Source: JBCCZC01 sp039188505 (lineage in GTDB: Bacteria; Pseudomonadota; Gammaproteobacteria; Xanthomonadales; SZUA-38). Taken from it: a stretch of DNA of 5,745 nt. The notes below the pieces were generated by a model that saw only the letters and a list, made by a program, of their open reading frames with translations, did not search any database and was not told where the DNA came from. The stretch's first letter is position 1; each line of letters opens with the position of its first letter. This document shows, in pieces, positions 4,772-5,745 of this stretch. Where the stretch lies: the NCBI GenBank assembly GCA_039188505.1, contig JBCCZC010000385.1, positions 1-5,745 on the forward strand, in the 5' to 3' direction. A program made the position numbers and the translations under genes.

Positions 4772-5745
4772 ATGCCCGCAAGAGCCGCCGCGATCGTTCT
4801 CGTCCTGTTGCTGTTTCCATCGATCGCCGTGTCCGCCTCGACGGACAAGGGCTGGGAAACGCTGGTCTCGATCGATCAGGCGCTCGCTGGACTCCAGGCA
4901 TGGCCACGGACACGGGGCCAGACGCTGGAGCAGTCGCTGCAAGAGACGTCGATCGCAGAGCGCGAGGCAACGATCGCCGCCCTCCGCGCACGACTCGACG
5001 CGCTGGCCGTCCAGGACTGGTCCGTGGCGGGCAAGGCCGATTACCTGGTCGTGTGGGCGCAGCTGAACGGGGTGGACTTCCAGCACCGCGTCACCCGCCC
5101 GTGGCAGCGGGATCCGATCTTCTACCTGCGTCTGCTCCAGCGGATCCCGTACGCTGAACTACCGTTCGAGGGCACGGCGCTGGAACGCTTCGGCCGCGAG
5201 CTGCGGGCCGTTCCGGCGATCGCCGAGCGCGCGCGCGCGAACCTGACCGATCCGCTGGGCGAACTCGCGGGCCTCGCGGTGTTCCATCTCGACCACTTCG
5301 ACGGGGTTGGCCAGGGGCAGCCCTACCGGGACGCCCCCCCCGGAGGCACCATCGCCTGGTTCGACGACCTCTGTCGGCGTGTCGAGACGCACCACCCGGA
5401 TGAGCTGGCGACCTGCCGTGCCGCGCGCGATGCCCTGGCCGACTGGCGCGACTGGCTCCGGGACGAGCAGCCCCTAATGACGGCGTCGGCCGGTATCGGC
5501 GCGGAAGAGCTCGAGTGGTACTTCAGGAACGTGCGGCTGCTGCCGTGGAGCGCCGCCGAGATGGGACTGCTGGGCCAGCGCGAATACCACCGCTACCACG
5601 CGGCCTATCGCATCGCCCGGAACCGGAACAAGGCGCTCCCGGAGCTGGCGTTGACGACCAGCCGCGAGCAGCACGAGAAACGCACTCGCGAGGCGGAGGC
5701 AGAGATCCGGGCGTTGCTGATCGAGCAGGGCCTGCTGACCTTCCC
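4772..5745 (+). CDS. DUF885 family exported protein, N-terminal part (cut by window end)
   Basis: The reading frame stays open from ATG 4772 to the right edge (324 complete codons), so the gene is partial here; family members are usually about 550-620 residues. Residues 1-22 form a signal peptide (MPARAAAIVLVLLLFPSIAVSA, cut after AVSA), so the product is likely periplasmic or lipid-free secreted. Family signatures I recall from DUF885 proteins are visible: an early Leu-rich helix, then NGVDFQHR and RPWQRDPIFY (residues about 99-118), and GIGAEELEWYFRNV with LLPW (241-259), followed by RNRNKALPEL (283-292). DUF885 proteins typically carry an HExxPGH-type putative metal-binding motif in the C-terminal half, which would lie beyond the window, so peptidase activity cannot be judged. 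The gene is divergent from the thioredoxin-like/S41 pair. It contains an eight-C run at 5334-5341, with the same frame open on both sides. Codon use resembles that of its neighbours. Confidence 0.85.
   Translation, partial: MPARAAAIVLVLLLFPSIAVSASTDKGWETLVSIDQALAGLQAWPRTRGQTLEQSLQETSIAEREATIAALRARLDALAVQDWSVAGKADYLVVWAQLNGVDFQHRVTRPWQRDPIFYLRLLQRIPYAELPFEGTALERFGRELRAVPAIAERARANLTDPLGELAGLAVFHLDHFDGVGQGQPYRDAPPGGTIAWFDDLCRRVETHHPDELATCRAARDALADWRDWLRDEQPLMTASAGIGAEELEWYFRNVRLLPWSAAEMGLLGQREYHRYHAAYRIARNRNKALPELALTTSREQHEKRTREAEAEIRALLIEQGLLTF
5334..5341 (+). repeat. C8 homopolymer inside the DUF885 gene
   Basis: Eight consecutive C bases encode part of Ala-Pro-Pro (D-A-P-P-G-G) near residues 188-191. 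Both flanks are in the same frame with family-like sequence on each side, so the frame shown is intact. Such tracts are prone to polymerase slippage and to sequencing error. Confidence 0.5.

Noticed and set aside
3836..5086. 416-codon open frame on the minus strand
   Set aside because: It runs across three supported genes and the divergent intergenic region, in another frame, with Arg/Pro-rich low-complexity sequence typical of GC-rich shadow frames.
5227..5237. Alternating GC run (11 bases)
   Set aside because: It encodes ordinary Glu-Arg-Ala-Arg-Ala codons in a GC-rich gene and is too short to be notable.
5159..5674. Short minus-strand frames in the right-hand gene
   Set aside because: They are antisense to the DUF885 frame, which has family motifs and a signal peptide.
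1..5745. CRISPR array, tRNA/rRNA, insertion sequence or attachment site
   Set aside because: No regularly spaced direct repeats, no tRNA-like cloverleaf, no transposase or integrase motifs and no terminal inverted repeats with target duplications were seen.

Overview
The window is GC-rich (about two thirds G+C by eye) with dense, intron-free genes and short gaps, so it is bacterial. All four genes encode proteins with export signals or membrane anchors, as expected for the envelope of a Gram-negative. The C-terminal tail VFRNGFEP on the first protein resembles short 'F-x-(D/N)-G-F-E' tails that I recall from secreted proteins of Xanthomonadales / Wenzhouxiangella-like Gammaproteobacteria. That is the only clue to lineage and it is weak. 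No RNA gene, CRISPR array, insertion sequence or phage gene was seen.

Layout. (1) Positions 1-165 form a leader with three inverted repeats, including a perfect 9-bp one. (2) 166-1791 (+) is an exported right-handed beta-helix protein with a C-terminal choice-of-anchor Q-type segment. (3) 1809-4133 (-) is a complete 774-residue exported S41 peptidase, convergent with the first gene across only 17 bases. (4) 4219-4620 (-) is a small membrane-anchored protein with a thioredoxin-like sequence pattern but no cysteines. It lies 85 bases upstream of the S41 gene on the same strand, and the gap holds a perfect 8-bp dyad and a weak promoter match. (5) 4621-4771 is a 151-base divergent control region. 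(6) 4772 to the right edge (+) is the first 324 codons of an exported DUF885-family protein, cut by the window end.

How the genes relate. The S41 gene and the thioredoxin-like gene may be co-transcribed leftward, with the DUF885 gene transcribed rightward from the shared control region. Two exported predicted hydrolases and a cysteine-less thioredoxin-like anchor suggest envelope or periplasmic peptide processing, but nothing in the sequence shows that they act together. The beta-helix protein looks like an independent surface or secreted protein. I found no convincing new defence, mobile or biosynthetic system. The most notable signals are the cysteine-less thioredoxin-like protein, an exactly spaced W-Y-P-WD duplication in the S41 protein, the tail of the beta-helix protein, and the dyads in the non-coding gaps.
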